Origin: JAEUMW01 sp039807745
GTDB taxonomy: Bacteria; Pseudomonadota; Gammaproteobacteria; Burkholderiales; JAEUMW01
DNA length: 31,065 nucleotides
Direction: 5' to 3'
Assembly: GCA_039807745.1 (NCBI GenBank)
Contig: JBDHRV010000022.1
Span: forward strand, 1 to 31,065
Shown here: piece by piece, positions 7,319-15,126 of the stretch
Numbering within the stretch: the first letter of the stretch is position 1
Layout of the letters: each line of letters begins with the position of its first letter
Notes under the pieces: model-generated
What the model was told of the DNA's origin: nothing
Database searches by the model: none
The model's input: only the letters and a program-made list of their open reading frames with translations
Program-made: the position numbers and the translations under genes

Positions 7319-8248
7319 TCAGGACTTGAGAAAGAACTCCATCTTCACGCCGGCTAGTTCGACGATGTCGTGATCACTGAGTGGATGGGCCTGTGTATCC
7401 AGAGCTTTGCCGTTGAGAATGGGAAAGCTCGCCCCTTCGACGTGGGTGATGTAGTAACCCTGCGGACGGCGTGTGATGACGGCCACCTGAACTCCTGGCT
7501 TGCCCACGGTCGTCAATGATTTGGCAAGCTCCAATTCCCGTCCGGCGCTCGGTCCGGTCAGAATCTGGATGGCAGCGAGCGGCATCGCAGCCGGAGCAGG
7601 TTGCGAGACGGTTATGGACCGCGCGCCCACCGGCGTGGATTGAGATGTCATGGCCGTAGCCACGGGCGGCGACAACTGCTCCACGCCGAGGGCGACGGCC
7701 GACGCTGCGGCCACGGCTGCGATCGGTCTGCTGTGGGCAACGACGCCGGCGGTAGAAGTTGCCTGGATCGCAGGCTGCATCGTGCTCCCCGGTGTTGGGG
7801 CGGCCACGCGGTTGAGCGACGTTACCGTGCCGACGCCGTGAGTGCGGACCGCGTGCCCCATCTGCGTGTCGCTAAGAGATCTGGAGCCAGACTGGGTTCG
7901 CGACAACGGCGCCCGCAGCACCATCGTCTTCTCGAAATCTGCCGCAGTGGTGCTCGATGCGACCTCGTTGATGTACTTCAGCTTGTACTTGCCCACTTCG
8001 ACGACATCACCGTTCTGGAGAAAGTGCTTCTTGACGCTCGCACCGTTCACGAGGGTACCGTTGGTACTCCCCATGTCCTCGAGAAACGAGTCGTTGAGGA
8101 TGGTGACGATAACGGCGTGCTCTCCACTCACCGCGAGGTTGTCGATCTGGATGTCATTGTGCGGCTTGCGTCCGATGGTCGTGCGCTCCTTCGTGAGTTC
8201 CTGCTCCTTGAGCACGATGCCATCGAGGCTAAGAATCAACTTCGCCAT
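7319..8248 (-). CDS. FHA-domain protein with a second degenerate FHA domain
   Basis: A 309-residue cytoplasmic phosphothreonine reader. The first FHA domain (about residues 20-85) has the full signature: TIGRKPHNDIQI, VSGEHAVI and MGSTNGTLVNG. A low-complexity linker rich in Ala, Pro, Ser and Thr follows (~110-225) and could carry phosphorylation sites. Residues ~225-309 look like a second, degraded FHA fold: LTTVGKPGVQVAVITRR, FPILNGKAL and LSDHDIVELAGVKMEF keep the strand pattern, but the Arg and Ser/His binding residues are not all present. GGGGA precedes the ATG. The gene follows PP2C by 18 bp, so the two are surely one operon. The usual partner, a Ser/Thr kinase, is not in the window. 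The binding partner is unknown; the neighbouring GAF-ATPase is an attractive guess. Confidence 0.87.
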   Translation of the reverse strand: MAKLILSLDGIVLKEQELTKERTTIGRKPHNDIQIDNLAVSGEHAVIVTILNDSFLEDMGSTNGTLVNGASVKKHFLQNGDVVEVGKYKLKYINEVASSTTAADFEKTMVLRAPLSRTQSGSRSLSDTQMGHAVRTHGVGTVTSLNRVAAPTPGSTMQPAIQATSTAGVVAHSRPIAAVAAASAVALGVEQLSPPVATAMTSQSTPVGARSITVSQPAPAAMPLAAIQILTGPSAGRELELAKSLTTVGKPGVQVAVITRRPQGYYITHVEGASFPILNGKALDTQAHPLSDHDIVELAGVKMEFFLKS

Positions 8249-8266
8249 TGCATTATCCCCGTTGCT

Positions 8267-9091
8267 CTACTTCATCCAAGACTTGATTTTGGCGAAAAAA
8301 CCGGCAGATGCCGGAAACAGTTGCAATACCCGTACCAGAACGACAGAAATGTTGTCCTTTCCGCCATGGTCATTGGCGATGCGGACGAGGTGATCGGCAG
8401 CGAGTTGCATCTTGTCCCGCATGCTGGACAGGGCGAGATGCATGTCCTCGTCCGAGACCATGTCGGAAAGGCCGTCCGAGCACATGAGGTAGATGTCGCC
8501 GGCCAATACGCCGTGCACATGAATCTCCGCTGCGAGGCCAGGATCGATACCGAGTGCGCGCGTAACCAGATTCCTGTTCTGCGAACGACGCGCCTGCTCT
8601 CGCGTGAGGAGGCCGCGGTCGATCTGCTCCTGAAGCAGACTGTGGTCGCGCGTGACCTGCTCGAATGCATCGTCGCGTAGCCGATAGAGCCGAGAGTCGC
8701 CCACATGGCCAACCGTAACCCGGTCGTCGTGGAAAAGCGCGGTGACGAGCGTCGTCCCCATGCCCGAGTACTGCGATTGCCCCGATGCCGCCAGCAGGAT
8801 CGATGCATTAGCGCGGGCGATCCCCTCTCGCAACATCGCGACTTGCGCAGCATCGCAGCCATTGCGCCTTTCGGCATGCTGGTCCTTCCGTGCAAGCGCT
8901 GCCTTGAGGTCGGTCATCAGCGTTGCCACGGCAATCCCACTCGCTACCTCGCCGGCACTGTAACCTCCCATCCCGTCGGCGAGCACTGCCAATCCGAGGT
9001 CGGCGTCGACGCCTATGCAATCCTCGTTATGGTCGCGCAGGCGCCCGACATCGGTCGCGCTGACGATCTCGAGGGCTTTGCGCAGGCTCAA
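8267..9091 (-). CDS. PP2C-family serine/threonine protein phosphatase
   Basis: A 274-residue metal-dependent phosphatase of the Stp1/PrpC type. The family motifs occur in order: ATDVGRLRDHNEDC near the start, LADGMGGYSAGEVAS, GMGTTLV, VGHVGDSRLYR, VTRDHS, LMCSDGLSDMVSD and GGKDNISVVLVR. All metal-binding Asp residues are present, so it should be active, removing phosphate from Ser/Thr. The start is TTG at 9091 with GAGGGG seven bases upstream; no ATG is nearer the conserved N-terminus. The C-terminus carries a short Phe/Lys tail. It is the first gene of the signalling cluster and sits directly before the FHA gene. Stp1-type enzymes usually pair with a Hanks-type kinase. None is nearby, so the kinase must be elsewhere in the genome or lost. 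Confidence 0.92.
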   Translation of the reverse strand: MSLRKALEIVSATDVGRLRDHNEDCIGVDADLGLAVLADGMGGYSAGEVASGIAVATLMTDLKAALARKDQHAERRNGCDAAQVAMLREGIARANASILLAASGQSQYSGMGTTLVTALFHDDRVTVGHVGDSRLYRLRDDAFEQVTRDHSLLQEQIDRGLLTREQARRSQNRNLVTRALGIDPGLAAEIHVHGVLAGDIYLMCSDGLSDMVSDEDMHLALSSMRDKMQLAADHLVRIANDHGGKDNISVVLVRVLQLFPASAGFFAKIKSWMK

Positions 9092-9184
9092 CGCAGCGCC
9101 CCTCTACGCGCGCGTGATGCCCGCGCTTCCGAGTCGGACCGCTTCCAGGGAGTTCGGAGAAGGTGAATGAGACATCTCGGTGGT

Positions 9185-9222
9185 GTCGGGCGCCAGAGCC
9201 GAAAGCATGGCGTATGCCCGAC
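9185..9222. other. Stem-loop in the gap between the CoA-transferase and PP2C genes
   Basis: GTCGGGC (9185-9191) pairs exactly with GCCCGAC (9216-9222), and an inner GCC/GGC pair can extend the stem. It sits in a 206-bp gap past the frc-like stop, without a T tract. It might slow read-through into the PP2C gene. Little else is seen in the gap. Confidence 0.3.
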
Positions 9223-9297
9223 GCTGCGAACCGTGGCCGCAACGGCGAATGCGCCGCGCCGAAGCCGCAGGCATGGGCTTGGGCGTGCATGCAGCCT

Positions 9298-10578
9298 TCA
9301 GGCACGCAGGGGATGATAGTCCAGGATCTTCGGCGGCTCCTTGGAAAAAGCACCCGCTTCCCGCATGGCCTCAATCTCGGCATCCGCATAGCCCAGCACC
9401 TCGCGCAGGACCTCGTCCGTGTGCTCGCCCAGGAGCGGCGAACGCGCGATGTCGGCAGGAGAATCCGACAGCTTGATCGGCATGCCGACGTTGTGCCATA
9501 TCCCGCGCTGGGGATGATCGAGCTCCACATACATGTTGCGGAGCTTCACGTGCGCGTCGTTGGCGAGGTCGTGGGTGCTCATGATCGGACCGCACGGCAC
9601 GTCGATATCGTTCAGCAGCTGCATGAACTCGCGCTTGGTGTAGTTCGAAGCGAACGCCTCGATCAGCCGCCACATCTCATTCTGGTTCTTCCGGCGCTCG
9701 CCGATGGAGGCAAAGCGCGCGTCCTTGGCGAGCGCCTCACCGCCGATGCGGGTCGCGAGCCCGTTCCAGACGGCCTCCTGGACAACGACGTAGATGTAAT
9801 CGTTGGGACCGCCCGGCTTGCAGCGTACGGCGTTGCCGAGCTGCCCTCCACCCGAGTCGTTGCCCGCGCGCGGCGCCGTATCGAGCCCCTCCGTCGCGAC
9901 CGAGTACTCTGCGAGGGCACCCTGCTTGAGCCGCTGGTGGTCGCGGAACTTGACGCGGCAAAGATTCATCACGGAATCCATCATCGCCACCTCGACATAC
10001 TGCCCCTGTCCGCTCGTGTTTCGATGATGCAGCGCCGCGAGGACGCCGATGACGAGATGCAGGCCGGTCCCGGAGTCGCCGATCTGCGCCCCAGTGACCA
10101 GCGGCGGCCCGTCGTTGAAGCCGGTCGTGCTCATCGAGCCGCCCATGGCCTGCGCCACGTTCTCGTAGGCCTTGAAGTCCGCATACGGTCCGTTCGAACC
10201 AAAGCCCTTGATCGATGCCATCACGATACGCGGGTTGATCTCGTGCACCTTCTCCCACGGGAAGCCGAGCCTGTCGAGCACCCCCGGCCCGAAATTCTCC
10301 ATCACGACGTCGCAGTGCTTAAGCAGGGAGATGAAGACCTCCTTGCCCGCCGGGTTCTTCATGTTGACCGTGATCGAGCGCTTGTTGCAGTTCAGCATCG
10401 TGAAATAGAGACTGTCCGCGTTCGGCACGTCGCGCAGCTGGCCGCGTGTCACATCGCCGGTGGGCGGCTCGAACTTGATGACGTCCGCCCCGAGCCAGGC
10501 CATGAGCTGCGACGCGGTCGGACCGGCCTGGACATGGGTCATGTCGAGGATGCGAAAGCCGGAAAGTGCCTTGTTCAT
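9298..10578 (-). CDS. frc: CaiB/BaiF CoA-transferase, formyl-CoA:oxalate CoA-transferase-like
   Basis: A 426-residue class III CoA-transferase close to Oxalobacter Frc and E. coli YfdW. It would move CoA from formyl-CoA to oxalate, giving oxalyl-CoA and formate. Visible parallels are THVQAGP with Gln17 at the same number, the catalytic Asp in QIGDSG (D168; Asp169 in Frc), the nearly invariant block SLYFTMLNCNKRSI, YENVAQAMGG, the glycine loop SGGGQ (about 242-246) and PLLGEHTDEVL. Differences: GFNDGPP replaces GFWDGPP, and the glycine loop is one residue shorter, so a different carboxylate is possible. GAGG precedes the ATG. It is the last gene of the terC-usp-tctCBA-cmk/BON run. Oxalyl-CoA decarboxylase, the usual partner, is not in the window. 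The family is certain; the substrate is likely but unproved. Confidence 0.82.
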   Translation of the reverse strand: MNKALSGFRILDMTHVQAGPTASQLMAWLGADVIKFEPPTGDVTRGQLRDVPNADSLYFTMLNCNKRSITVNMKNPAGKEVFISLLKHCDVVMENFGPGVLDRLGFPWEKVHEINPRIVMASIKGFGSNGPYADFKAYENVAQAMGGSMSTTGFNDGPPLVTGAQIGDSGTGLHLVIGVLAALHHRNTSGQGQYVEVAMMDSVMNLCRVKFRDHQRLKQGALAEYSVATEGLDTAPRAGNDSGGGQLGNAVRCKPGGPNDYIYVVVQEAVWNGLATRIGGEALAKDARFASIGERRKNQNEMWRLIEAFASNYTKREFMQLLNDIDVPCGPIMSTHDLANDAHVKLRNMYVELDHPQRGIWHNVGMPIKLSDSPADIARSPLLGEHTDEVLREVLGYADAEIEAMREAGAFSKEPPKILDYHPLRA

Positions 10579-10630
10579 GCGGGGGTCCTCGTGGAGGGGT
10601 CGGAAAAGTATGAGCGGCCGGTCGGGGCAG

Positions 10631-11467
10631 TCAGGAGTATTTGGACGAAGGAAACATCTTGCTTCGCGTCATGAGCTTGAGCTCGTCATCGATCCCGGCC
10701 ACCTGCGGCACGCTGCGCACGACGCGCTCCGTTGCGTCTCGCTCGGCCTGGGAAACCACGATGCCGCGCAGGATGATGCGGCTGCCGTCGGCCTCGATGG
10801 TGACCCGGACGTCGCGCGTGGCCCCATCGTTGCGCAGGGCGGCCCGAACATGCGCCTCGAGAGTCATGTTCGCGAGCTTGGCCCGCGATTCTGGCGTCTC
10901 CTGAAACTCCGGTCGGGAGAGCAGATGCAGCACTTGCTCGACGCAGCTTTCGATGGTCAGTCGATCGGTATTGAGGGTGAGGTCGTACAGCGTAGGATCG
11001 CCCCAGCTCACGCCGAAGCGCTCGTGCATCCGCGCGGCGTGGGCGCTGTCGGAGCGACGAATCTCGTGCAGTGCCGCGTCTGCATCGTCCAGGTCCACAT
11101 TCTCCATCAGCCAGCGGACGCGGTTCTCCACCGTGCGGGTCACGCGCACGCAAGGAATATGGGGAACCGGGCGCAACAGGCAGGTCGCCCCCCAGCCGCG
11201 AATCACGGCGTTGCCTGCGGACGCGATCGTCAGAACCTCCTCTGCCGTGACGACCGCTTCGGCGTCTTCGTCCGTCCGCAGCTTCTCCAGAAATCCCGCC
11301 TTGCCCTCCCGCAGACGACGGATCAGGCTCTTCGGCACGTGCAGGCGCTCCGCGATGTGATCCCCCACCTCGTGCTGCAAGGACTTGAGTCCCAACCGTG
11401 CCGCCAGTTCGAGTGCGACATCCCGCGCGAGGGAGCCCATCTCATGGGTCATGGCAATAACCGGCAT
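10631..11467 (-). CDS. Cytidylate-kinase-like domain fused to a BON domain
   Basis: A 278-residue protein with two unlike parts. Residues 1 to ~190 follow the cytidylate kinase-like family pattern: a starting strand (VIAMTHEMGS), then RDVALELAARLGL, a conserved-looking AVIRGWGATCLL and an R-rich lid region (RVTRTVENRVRWLM). The nucleotide-binding loop is degenerate, though: where family members have GSGGRE or a GKS/GKT, this reads EMGSLARD. Residues ~198-270 form a BON domain (VRAALRNDG, RIILRGIVVSQAERDATERVV, VAGIDDELKLM), a fold usually linked to membranes, phospholipids or envelope proteins. There is no signal peptide. A strong AAGGAGGGG precedes the ATG, and it starts 18 bp after tctA. 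Role unknown; its place between transporter and CoA-transferase suggests regulation or sensing rather than nucleotide synthesis. Confidence 0.7.
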   Translation of the reverse strand: MPVIAMTHEMGSLARDVALELAARLGLKSLQHEVGDHIAERLHVPKSLIRRLREGKAGFLEKLRTDEDAEAVVTAEEVLTIASAGNAVIRGWGATCLLRPVPHIPCVRVTRTVENRVRWLMENVDLDDADAALHEIRRSDSAHAARMHERFGVSWGDPTLYDLTLNTDRLTIESCVEQVLHLLSRPEFQETPESRAKLANMTLEAHVRAALRNDGATRDVRVTIEADGSRIILRGIVVSQAERDATERVVRSVPQVAGIDDELKLMTRSKMFPSSKYS

Positions 11468-11485
11468 CTTGTCCCCTCCTTCGCG

Positions 11486-13012
11486 CTAACCCGCCTGTCC
11501 CGGTTCAAAGGGTTCCACGCGTCCGGATCGAATCCTCCTCATCGTTGCCGAAAGGAGCGGCCAGAAGAGCATGACGATCGCCAGCGTGGCAATGCTGCCA
11601 ACGAGCCAGTTGGACCAGAAGATCGCGAGGCTGCCTTCGGAGAACAGCATCGATTGCCGGAACGAATCTTCCGCCTTGTCACCGAGCACCAGCGCCAGCA
11701 CCATCGGCGCAAGCGGGTAATTCAGCTTCTTGAACACATATCCCACCACGCCGAAGAGCAGCATGAGCCACACGTCGAGCATGGCGCCGTGCACCGTGTA
11801 GGACCCGATCGCGCAGATCACGATGATCACCGGCGCGATGATAGAGAACGGGATACGCAGGATCGCCGCGAACAGAGGCACCGAGGTCAGGACGACGATG
11901 AGTCCCGCGATGTTCCCGAGGTACATGCTCGCGATGAGCCCCCAGACGAAGTCCTTCTGCTCGACGAAAAGTAGCGGGCCCGGCTGCAGCCCCCAGACCA
12001 GGAGGCCGCCGAGGAGAACAGCCGCCGTGGGCGAACCGGGGATACCCAGCGCCAGCATGGGCAGAAGTGCGCTGGTGCCTGCCGCATGGGCGCCCGTTTC
12101 AGGGGCGATCACACCCTCCAGCTGTCCCGTACCGAACTTCTCGCCGTCCCGCGAGGCCCGCTTCGCCACCCCGTAGGCCATGAACGACGCCGGCGTGGCA
12201 CCCCCCGGTGTGATCCCCATCCAGCACCCGATCAGGCAACTGCGCAGCATGGTCATCCCGTAGCGCGGCAGTTTCTTCCAAGTTTCGAGCACCACCTTGC
12301 CGTCGATCCGTGCACTCTGACCCTTGAATGCGAGCCCCTCCTCCATCGTGAGCAGGATCTCGCCGATGCCGAAAAGGCCTATCACCGCGACCAGGAAATC
12401 GAACCCGCGCATGAGCTCCGTGGAGCCAAAGGTGAGCCGAAGCTGACCAGTCACGGTATCGAGGCCGACCGCCGCCAGTGCAAATCCCAGCATCATCGCA
12501 GCGAGCGTCTTGAAAGGCGAGCCCTTGCCCATGCCGACGAAGCTGAAGAACGTGAGCATGTAGACCGCGAAGAACTCCGGCGGACCGAACTTGAGCGCAA
12601 ACTTCGCCACCAGCGGCGCCAGGAAAGTGATCATCAGCACGGCTACGAACGCGCCCACGAACGATGCCGTGAACGCCGCCGTCAGCGCCTCGCCAGCGCG
12701 GCCCTGTTGCGCGAGCGGATAGCCGTCGAAAGTAGTAGCCACGGACCACGGCTCGCCGGGGATGTTGAAGAGGATGGACGTGATCGCACCGCCGAAGAGT
12801 GCCCCCCAGTAGATGCAGGAGAGCATGATGATGGCGGACGTGGGCGGCATCGTGAAGGTGAGCGGCAGCAGGATTGCGACCCCGTTCGCGCCGCCCAGAC
12901 CCGGAAGCACACCGATGAGGACGCCGAGCACGATGCCGACGAACATGAGCACGATGTTGTAGCCGGTCAGAGCGACCGCGAAGCCTTGAAACAGCGAGCT
13001 CAGCTCCGTCAA
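11486..13012 (-). CDS. tctA: Tripartite tricarboxylate transporter, large permease TctA
   Basis: A 508-residue inner-membrane permease of the TctA family with about ten to twelve hydrophobic segments. The two repeated glycine motifs that line the binding site are seen: GVLPGLGGANGVAILLPL near the start and GITPGGATPASFMAYGVA in the middle. The block SILFNIPGEPWSVATTFDGY is typical of the family. A longer open frame starts at 13078 inside tctB, but homologues begin at ELSSLFQGF. A TTG at 13012 follows GGAGGAAGAGG by eight bases, so I take 13012, 16 bp after the tctB stop. It works with TctB and the periplasmic TctC to import a carboxylate using an ion gradient. The substrate is unknown. Oxalate or another short diacid fits the CoA-transferase gene in the same run. 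Confidence 0.93.
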   Translation of the reverse strand: MTELSSLFQGFAVALTGYNIVLMFVGIVLGVLIGVLPGLGGANGVAILLPLTFTMPPTSAIIMLSCIYWGALFGGAITSILFNIPGEPWSVATTFDGYPLAQQGRAGEALTAAFTASFVGAFVAVLMITFLAPLVAKFALKFGPPEFFAVYMLTFFSFVGMGKGSPFKTLAAMMLGFALAAVGLDTVTGQLRLTFGSTELMRGFDFLVAVIGLFGIGEILLTMEEGLAFKGQSARIDGKVVLETWKKLPRYGMTMLRSCLIGCWMGITPGGATPASFMAYGVAKRASRDGEKFGTGQLEGVIAPETGAHAAGTSALLPMLALGIPGSPTAAVLLGGLLVWGLQPGPLLFVEQKDFVWGLIASMYLGNIAGLIVVLTSVPLFAAILRIPFSIIAPVIIVICAIGSYTVHGAMLDVWLMLLFGVVGYVFKKLNYPLAPMVLALVLGDKAEDSFRQSMLFSEGSLAIFWSNWLVGSIATLAIVMLFWPLLSATMRRIRSGRVEPFEPGQAG

Positions 13013-13028
13013 TGCCTCTTCCTCCGCG

Positions 13029-13544
13029 CTAGAAGCCGAGCATGCGTTCGAGCGGCCCCTTGGGCAGCGGAACGGCAAACCACTTCTCGAACATCAGAAA
13101 GAAGAAGACACCGACGCCAAGGCTCACCGCAACCGCCCGAGCGATGTCGTAACGGCCGAGCCAAACCATGAAGACGGCTATGTACAGAGCCGAGGCAACG
13201 TAGATCCCGAGCAGGTGGATGAGCCCAACGTAGATCGTCGCGGGCACCAGCACCGAGAGGATCTGCCGCAACTGTCCGCCGTCGATAAAGGTTTCGCCGG
13301 CACGCAGCCCCCCGGACAGTGCGCGCAATGCGATCGCCGCCGCCGACAGACACAGGGTGAGACCGATATAAAAGGGAAAGTACCCGGATTGCGGACCGTC
13401 GGAACCCCATCCTGAGCCCAGCCGCTGGCTGTCGTAGATTACGACCGCGCCCACCGCGAACAGGACGGCCGCCGTGATCACCTCCATCAGCGCGACCGAC
13501 GGCCCGCGGCGAGGCGGGACGGACCCCTCTTCCGGATCACTCAT
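13029..13544 (-). CDS. tctB: Tripartite tricarboxylate transporter, small permease TctB
   Basis: A 171-residue membrane protein with four predicted helices: VALMEVITAAVLFAVGAVVI, then FPFYIGLTLCLSAAAIALRAL, a pair spanning about 95-130 (ILSVLVPATIYVGLIHLLGI), and VSLGVGVFFFLMFEKWFAV. The GSDGPQSGYFPFYIGL stretch is the usual TctB landmark, and the protein ends in the common short pattern PLPKGPLERMLGF. The first 15 residues are polar and cytoplasmic. The gene lies 24 bp after tctC and 16 bp before tctA, the standard order. TctB is needed for transport, but its exact part is not well defined in this family. Confidence in identity is high. Confidence 0.92.
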   Translation of the reverse strand: MSDPEEGSVPPRRGPSVALMEVITAAVLFAVGAVVIYDSQRLGSGWGSDGPQSGYFPFYIGLTLCLSAAAIALRALSGGLRAGETFIDGGQLRQILSVLVPATIYVGLIHLLGIYVASALYIAVFMVWLGRYDIARAVAVSLGVGVFFFLMFEKWFAVPLPKGPLERMLGF

Positions 13545-13568
13545 GCTGGCCGCCCACCTCGTCGTTTC

Positions 13569-14594
13569 TCACTTTGCGATAAAGCCCGCTTCTTCCATGA
13601 GCTGCTTGTGAGTGCCTTCGGCCCTCGCCAGCCAAGCCTTGTATTCGTCGCCGGACATGCTGGTTTGATTGAACGCTCCCTTCTCCATGAACTCCTTCCA
13701 TTCTGCGGTCTCGCGCACCTTCTTCATCAGGTTCTGGAAATAGGCGAGCTGGTCGGCGTTGACGCCGCCAGGCATGAAGATGCCGCGCAGCATGACGTAA
13801 TCGAGATTGACCCCGGCCTCCTTGCAGGTTGGAATGTCGTTCCACGACTGGGTTTCGGTGATTTTCTGCTTGTAGGGCATGCGCTCGTCGTCGAACACGC
13901 ACAGCGGCCGCAGCTGACCGGCCCGCCACTGCGCGACGGCTTCGATGGGGTTGTTCACGGTCGAATCGATGTGATTGCCGACGAGTTGCACCGCGACCTC
14001 GCCGCCGCCCTTGAACGGCACGTAGGTGAACTTGGCCCCGGTCGCCTTCTCTAGGCCCACGGTGATGATCTGGTCCTCCTGCTTGGACCCTGTGCCGCCC
14101 ATCTTGAACTTGCCTGGGCCGGCCGCGTTCGCCGCCGCAATGTACTCCTGCACGCTCTTGTAGGGCTTCTCCGCGTTCACCCAGAGCACGAACTGGTCGA
14201 GCGCCATCATCGAGACTGGCGTCATGTCCTTCCAGTTGAAGGGGGTACCGGTCGCGAGCGGCGTCGTGAAGAGGTTCGAGAGGGTGATGATGATCTTGTG
14301 CGGGTCGCCCTTGCTCTTCTGCGTCACGTCGAGAAAGCCCTCGGCGCCGGCACCACCCGCCTTGTTGACCACCACCAGCGGCTGCTTGGTCAATCCGTAC
14401 TTGGTGACGATGCCCTGGATGAGCCGCGCCATCTGGTCCGCACCGCCACCCGTTCCGGCCGGAACCACGAACTCGATGGGCTTGGTGGGTTCCCACGCTG
14501 CAACTGCGGGACCGCCTGCGGCAAGACCGATGGCGGTTGCCACGGCGAGGGCCACCAGGGACCTGCCCGCAGGACGATTCATTACCTCTGGCAT
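13569..14594 (-). CDS. tctC: Bug/TctC-family periplasmic carboxylate-binding protein
   Basis: A 341-residue binding protein of the Bug (TctC) family, which expanded greatly in betaproteobacteria. Residues ~5-35 are a Sec signal peptide (RSLVALAVATAIGLAAG then AVAA before WEPTKPIEF). The mature part shows FVVPAGTGGGADQMARLIQ, where most Bug proteins have a PGGxxD loop for the ligand carboxylate, then VVVNKAGGAGAEGFLDV, and a C-terminal EEAGFIAK. A longer open frame begins at 14654, but GAGGAG lies seven bases before ATG 14594 and the signal peptide follows directly, so I use 14594. It captures the substrate in the periplasm for TctAB. The ligand cannot be read from sequence. Confidence 0.92.
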   Translation of the reverse strand: MPEVMNRPAGRSLVALAVATAIGLAAGGPAVAAWEPTKPIEFVVPAGTGGGADQMARLIQGIVTKYGLTKQPLVVVNKAGGAGAEGFLDVTQKSKGDPHKIIITLSNLFTTPLATGTPFNWKDMTPVSMMALDQFVLWVNAEKPYKSVQEYIAAANAAGPGKFKMGGTGSKQEDQIITVGLEKATGAKFTYVPFKGGGEVAVQLVGNHIDSTVNNPIEAVAQWRAGQLRPLCVFDDERMPYKQKITETQSWNDIPTCKEAGVNLDYVMLRGIFMPGGVNADQLAYFQNLMKKVRETAEWKEFMEKGAFNQTSMSGDEYKAWLARAEGTHKQLMEEAGFIAK

Positions 14595-14678
14595 TGCGAT
14601 TCTCCTCAGGGTTGAAACGGGATCAAGGCCGTCAAACCGGCCGCACGCAAGCAAGTAGCGTTCACAGCAGACAGCGCC

Positions 14679-15113
14679 TCACCTCACCAGCAAAACGGGG
14701 CAAGGCGCCAGGTGGATCACCTTGTTCGCGACAGACCCGAGCAGCAGTCCCGCCACGCTGCCCAGGCCTCGCGTCCCGATGCAAATCTGGTGACAGTGAA
14801 ACTTCTTCGCATACTCGACGATGACTTGCGCGGGGGCGCCGATGCCGATATGAGGCACATATTCCACCGCTGCGTGGTCGAGCCGTTCGCGTGCCGCCTT
14901 GAGCGCCGCGTGGCCCTCGTCCCGATAGTATTCCTCGAGCTGATCACGCCGAATGAAGCTCTTCACGTTGCCGGAGAGGATCGGCAGCTGGACGTTCAGG
15001 AGATGTATATCGACCGGGGGCTTGTACCAGCGCAGGAGCTGGATCACATGCTCGACGGTGCGGCCCGAAGCCTCGGAGCCATCGACGGCCAGCAGAAAGC
15101 TGAGGGTGTCCAC
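14679..15113 (-). CDS. Universal stress protein, UspA family
   Basis: A 144-residue single-domain protein. It opens with LSFLLAVDGSEASGRTVEHVI, the first strand and loop of the fold, and ends with the nucleotide-binding signature IGTRGLGSVAGLLLGSVANKV, the G-x2-G-x9-G(S) pattern of ATP-binding UspA proteins, followed by PCPVLLVR. The intact signature suggests it binds ATP. The start is GTG at 15113 with only a weak ribosome site. It lies 13 bp after the terC-like gene and 84 bp before tctC, so it is probably co-transcribed at least with terC. The role is unclear; such proteins commonly accompany transporters and support stress survival. The gap to tctC shows only a short 5-bp hairpin. Confidence 0.9.
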   Translation of the reverse strand: MDTLSFLLAVDGSEASGRTVEHVIQLLRWYKPPVDIHLLNVQLPILSGNVKSFIRRDQLEEYYRDEGHAALKAARERLDHAAVEYVPHIGIGAPAQVIVEYAKKFHCHQICIGTRGLGSVAGLLLGSVANKVIHLAPCPVLLVR

Positions 15114-15126
15114 GCCGTCCGGCTCG

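Noticed and set aside
9163..11974. Plus-strand frames opposite frc, cmk/BON and tctA
   Set aside because: Antisense shadows of well-supported minus-strand genes, with no motif or ribosome site.
14620..14640. Terminator between usp and tctC
   Set aside because: GGCCG/CGGCC is a 5-bp stem with no T run, too weak to call.
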